NCBI GenBank assembly: GCA_902788805.1
Contig: CADALO010000005.1
Location: forward strand, 1 to 64,000
DNA length: 64,000 bases
Reading direction: 5' to 3'
From: an uncultured Bacteroidota bacterium
GTDB lineage: Bacteria; Bacteroidota; Bacteroidia; Bacteroidales; P3
Part shown: piece by piece, positions 61,981 through 64,000 of the stretch
Layout: each line of letters starts with the position of its first letter
Numbering within the stretch: position 1 is the first letter of the stretch
Notes under the pieces: generated by a model
Databases searched by the model: none
Told to the model about the DNA's origin: nothing
Seen by the model: the letters and a program-made list of their open reading frames with translations, nothing else
Position numbers and translations under genes: made by a program

Positions 61981-62056
61981 CATCCGATTTCAACAGGAGA
62001 TCACGAAGCGTTATATCTTCGTCTTGCGAATGAGAACCTGAGAATTTTTCATTGAG

Positions 62057-62266
62057 ATGCAAGCAAGTGTAATTAAAAAAGGAGAAGGAGAGGTTGACAA
62101 ATTATGCCGTTTGATGGAAATGCGAGATGATGGTACTATTTCGGATGAGATTTATGATGCAGTACTTCAAAAATATCATAAAACGGGAATATTTTTTGGG
62201 AAAATAATCCTCATACATTTTATCGAATTGCCTTTCTCTTATAGATATCAAGAATTGCTGAGCTAA
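62057..62266 (+). CDS. Small SHOCT-like hypothetical protein
   Basis: A 69-residue open frame with its own -7 box. Residues 13-41 (VDKLCRLMEMRDDGTISDEIYD) resemble a SHOCT motif, the short oligomerisation domain with the pattern L..L..L.d.G.It..Ef. The C-terminal half (GIFFGKIILIHFIELPFSYRY) is hydrophobic and unlike SHOCT proteins, so the gene may be truncated or fused by deletion. Expression is uncertain. It ends 4 nt before the end of the convergent response regulator gene. Confidence 0.4.
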   Translation: MQASVIKKGEGEVDKLCRLMEMRDDGTISDEIYDAVLQKYHKTGIFFGKIILIHFIELPFSYRYQELLS

Positions 62267-62270
62267 GCTA

Positions 62271-63101
62271 TCATTTCCTGAATTCGATGTCAGAGGCGTC
62301 GATGACGTGGTATTGCAGGGCCTTGGCGATGCGGGCGCCCGACTTGTTGACGATGCCGAACTTGCGCGACAGCTCTTTCTGTTTGTCCTGCACCGATTTG
62401 TCGGTCTCGGCCCATCGCGTCAGGCGCTGGGCTATCTCCTGTGCCGTGCAGCCGGCGGCCTCGAGCAGCAGAATCTCGCGTTCCTCGTCGCTAACAGGCT
62501 CGTCAAGAGGCGCGTGGCGTTCTCTTTCGAAGTAGAGTTCGGCAGCCTCTTTGAGGGTCAGCATCACAGGGTAGTTGAAGTAGTACTCCTCGCCACGCTC
62601 CAGGCTTTCGATGGCACGGAGGATATTCTCGATTGAGAAGCCGCCCGTGGCGTTCTTGCTGACGAAGGCGTTGGCACCCTTGCGCAAGGCCTCGAAGACA
62701 ACTCCGCCGATATCCTTGAGGCGCTGCAGGCGGTTGGTCTCGCTCTGCAACGGGTTGTCGAAGCGTCCCGAGAGGATGATGATTTTAATATCTTTGCCCA
62801 AGGGCGACTTGTAGTTGCGGCGTATGCGGTCGGTGATGGCAATGCCTCCGGTGGGCTCGCCTTGGAACTCCATATCTACGAGCAGATAGTCGGGACGCGG
62901 CCGCTGCGGGTCGTTGAGTGCCGCAAAAAGCTGCGGTCCGCTGGCGAAGGTGTCGAGGACTTCGATTTCCTTGCTTTGCACGTGGCCGTCGTCGTCCATA
63001 CGGCAGTCTACAGCCTCGTGCCGCTCGTTGAGCTCATATTTTATTGCCTTTCTGATGAGTGGCTCGTCGTCCACTATCATCACTGTTATCTTGTCGTCCA
63101 T
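62271..63101 (-). CDS. Response regulator with C-terminal helix-turn-helix-like domain
   Basis: A 276-residue regulator. The receiver domain begins ITVMIVDDEPLIRKA (acidic pair at 11-12), has the phospho-acceptor Asp76 in YLLVDMEF and a Lys in AFVSKNATGG. Asp76 is about 20 residues later than usual because of an extra acidic segment (about 28-45). The C-terminal part (DEEREILLLEAAGCTAQEIAQRL) looks like a LuxR-type recognition region. It probably partners the kinase encoded directly upstream. An 8-nt repeat array separates the two genes. Confidence 0.85.
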   Translation of the reverse strand: MDDKITVMIVDDEPLIRKAIKYELNERHEAVDCRMDDDGHVQSKEIEVLDTFASGPQLFAALNDPQRPRPDYLLVDMEFQGEPTGGIAITDRIRRNYKSPLGKDIKIIILSGRFDNPLQSETNRLQRLKDIGGVVFEALRKGANAFVSKNATGGFSIENILRAIESLERGEEYYFNYPVMLTLKEAAELYFERERHAPLDEPVSDEEREILLLEAAGCTAQEIAQRLTRWAETDKSVQDKQKELSRKFGIVNKSGARIAKALQYHVIDASDIEFRK

Positions 63102-63112
63102 TGGGGGGAGGG

Positions 63113-63232
63113 TTTGAGGGTTGGAGGGTTGAAGGGTTGAAGGGTTGGAGGGTTTGAGGGTTTGAGGGTTGGAGGGTTTGAGGGTTGAAGGGTTGGAGGG
63201 TTTAAGGGTTGGAGGGTTTGAGGGTTTTAGGG
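63113..63232. repeat. S-type 8-nt array (AGGGTTGG / AGGGTTTG / AGGGTTGA)
   Basis: About 15 tandem 8-nt units fill the whole spacer between the kinase stop and the response regulator start, ending 11 nt before the latter. Read on the coding strand the unit is CCAACCCT, like the array before sufE. Confidence 0.88.
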
Positions 63233-64000
63233 TTATTGGGCTGCTTGGACCAGGAAGTGGAAGGCGGAGCCTTTGCCTGGCTCGCTCTCGGCCCAGATGC
63301 GGCAGCCGCGCAGCGTGTTATCGTCGTGTTTCTTGATAATGTAGCGGCACAGGATGAGGCCGAAGCCTGTGCCGTAGCCCTGCTCTTTGGCATTGGCGGC
63401 GTTGATGCGCTTGTCGGCGCGGAACAGGTTTTCCTGCTCTTCGTCGCTCATTCCACGCCCTGTGTCACGCACAGTGACACGCACAAAGCGGCTGTCTTCG
63501 TCGTTCATTTGCGCCGACACCGTGACGGTGCCCTGCTCGGTGTACTGGATGGCATTGTTTGTCAGGTTGCGAAGCAGTATTTCGAGCAGCAGGCGGTCGC
63601 CGTGCACTGAGAGCGGAGTGGGCTGGAAGGCAAGTGACACCGTCTGGGCGCGGAAATTGTTGACGCTGTTGGATACACTGTCGAACACCTCCTGCAACGG
63701 CACCACGCTGCAGCGGAACTGCAGTCCTGTAGGGATGGAAAGGTTGGTCCAGTTCTTGATATTCTCAAAGGTACGTATCAGCTGTCCTGTCACCTCTCGC
63801 TTAAGTTCCTCGGGCAGATGCTCGTTTTGCAGGTAGGAAATGAACGGAGTGATGTCGTGGCGCAGCACCGATAGGCAGGTCTCGACATTGGCTATACGCT
63901 CCACGTCTTTCTGCTTTGCGGCTTGCAGCTGGGCTGTTTCCCGCTGAAGGGCCTTAGTGCGGCGCCGCAGCAGCAACAGTGTTACCAGCAATGCCAGTGC
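63233..64000 (-). CDS. Sensor histidine kinase, N-terminus beyond the window
   Basis: The visible 255 residues are the C-terminal part of a kinase. A hydrophobic stretch at the window edge (ALLVTLLLLRRR) is a membrane helix, followed by a coiled coil, a DHp region with SVLRHDITPFISYLQN (likely phospho-His), and an ATPase domain with NLTNNAIQYTEQG (N box), VRDTGRGM (G1) and GYGTGFGLILCRYIIKKH (G2). The sensory part lies past 64000. It is followed by its response regulator. Confidence 0.9.
   Translation of the reverse strand, partial: ALALLVTLLLLRRRTKALQRETAQLQAAKQKDVERIANVETCLSVLRHDITPFISYLQNEHLPEELKREVTGQLIRTFENIKNWTNLSIPTGLQFRCSVVPLQEVFDSVSNSVNNFRAQTVSLAFQPTPLSVHGDRLLLEILLRNLTNNAIQYTEQGTVTVSAQMNDEDSRFVRVTVRDTGRGMSDEEQENLFRADKRINAANAKEQGYGTGFGLILCRYIIKKHDDNTLRGCRIWAESEPGKGSAFHFLVQAAQ

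Noticed and set aside
61880..62062. 60-codon minus-strand frame between the antitoxin gene and the SHOCT-like frame
   Set aside because: It overlaps the direct repeat and the plus-strand promoter, and it has no recognisable sequence features.
63113..63232. Telomere-like AGGGTT repeats suggesting a chromosome end
   Set aside because: The unit is 8 nt with variable bases, it lies between two linked two-component genes, and other 8-nt arrays with different sequences occur inside the window.

Overview
The window looks like a chromosomal segment of a Bacteroidales bacterium (phylum Bacteroidota); the family cannot be fixed from this sequence. Four things support this. Many genes are preceded by the phylum's -7 box TAnnTTTG. 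Several proteins carry type IX secretion (T9SS) sorting domains: two with gliding-motility type C-termini and three with type A C-termini. There are many Bacteroidota-restricted families (DUF4159, DUF3078, DUF4270, DUF4296, DUF6266, a 274-aa GT5 half-protein, an orphan methylmalonyl-CoA mutase small subunit). Several lipoproteins have acidic residues after the lipobox cysteine. Most of the content is housekeeping. There is no prophage, integrase, transposase or CRISPR array.

Layout. 0.3-10 kb (+): rsmE, a DUF4159 protein, mutA, a small four-helix-bundle gene, an LptF/LptG-type permease, sufE, a SufT/MIP18-like gene, an OppC-like permease and three lipoproteins. 10-20.5 kb: a DUF4143 ATPase (-), rpsA (+), then a minus-strand operon DUF4296-comM-like-sbcD-sbcC. 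20.6-26.2 kb (-): tRNA-Val and an operon sufC-sufD-PorE-like-MsbA-like. 26.2-27.7 kb: a gene-free repeat island. 27.7-36.3 kb: a DUF62 protein, a DUF3078 barrel, recX, a GT5/DUF4270/MORN/Maf operon, and recQ. 36.3-42 kb (-): two tandem 939-residue surface proteins apparently co-transcribed with recQ. 42-42.9 kb: a second repeat island. 42.9-48.8 kb: an LTA-synthase-like sulfatase, DUF456, queF, a queuosine-precursor transporter behind a preQ1 riboswitch candidate, and a secreted C10 protease. 48.8-54.7 kb (-): part of the ATP synthase operon (atpE-F-H-A-G) running into a sugar MFS transporter. 54.8-58.4 kb: two T9SS paralogues and the remnant of a third. 58.7-64 kb: DUF6266, nadB, a PIN toxin-antitoxin pair, and a two-component system cut by the window end.

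The most unusual content is between the genes. I name the repeat families here. P-type loci are long imperfect inverted repeats whose arms are 11-nt units (AGTTAAAGGGA or GAGTGAAAGGG on the strand leading into the loop) and whose apex begins GGACAAT. They lie at 1.74-2.03, 3.99-4.56, 6.29-6.42 and 28.48-28.61 kb, with a one-armed copy at 6.76-6.94 kb. In the 3.99-4.56 kb copy the apex holds the complete four-helix-bundle gene, an arrangement reminiscent of 23S rRNA intervening sequences. Q-type loci are near-perfect palindromes of four 11-nt GTTGTCCGCTT units per arm (13.66, 27.25 and 42.20 kb). R-type loci are 33-nt arrays around the core GGTGTGTCGCAC, with a 47-bp inverted repeat (0.06, 26.57 and 42.42 kb). 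At two loci R, a conserved ~100-bp linker and Q occur in the same order and relative orientation, forming a composite element. S-type loci are 8-nt arrays ending just before start codons (7.0 and 63.1 kb; a looser one at 5.7 kb). These elements are the best candidates for undescribed biology here.
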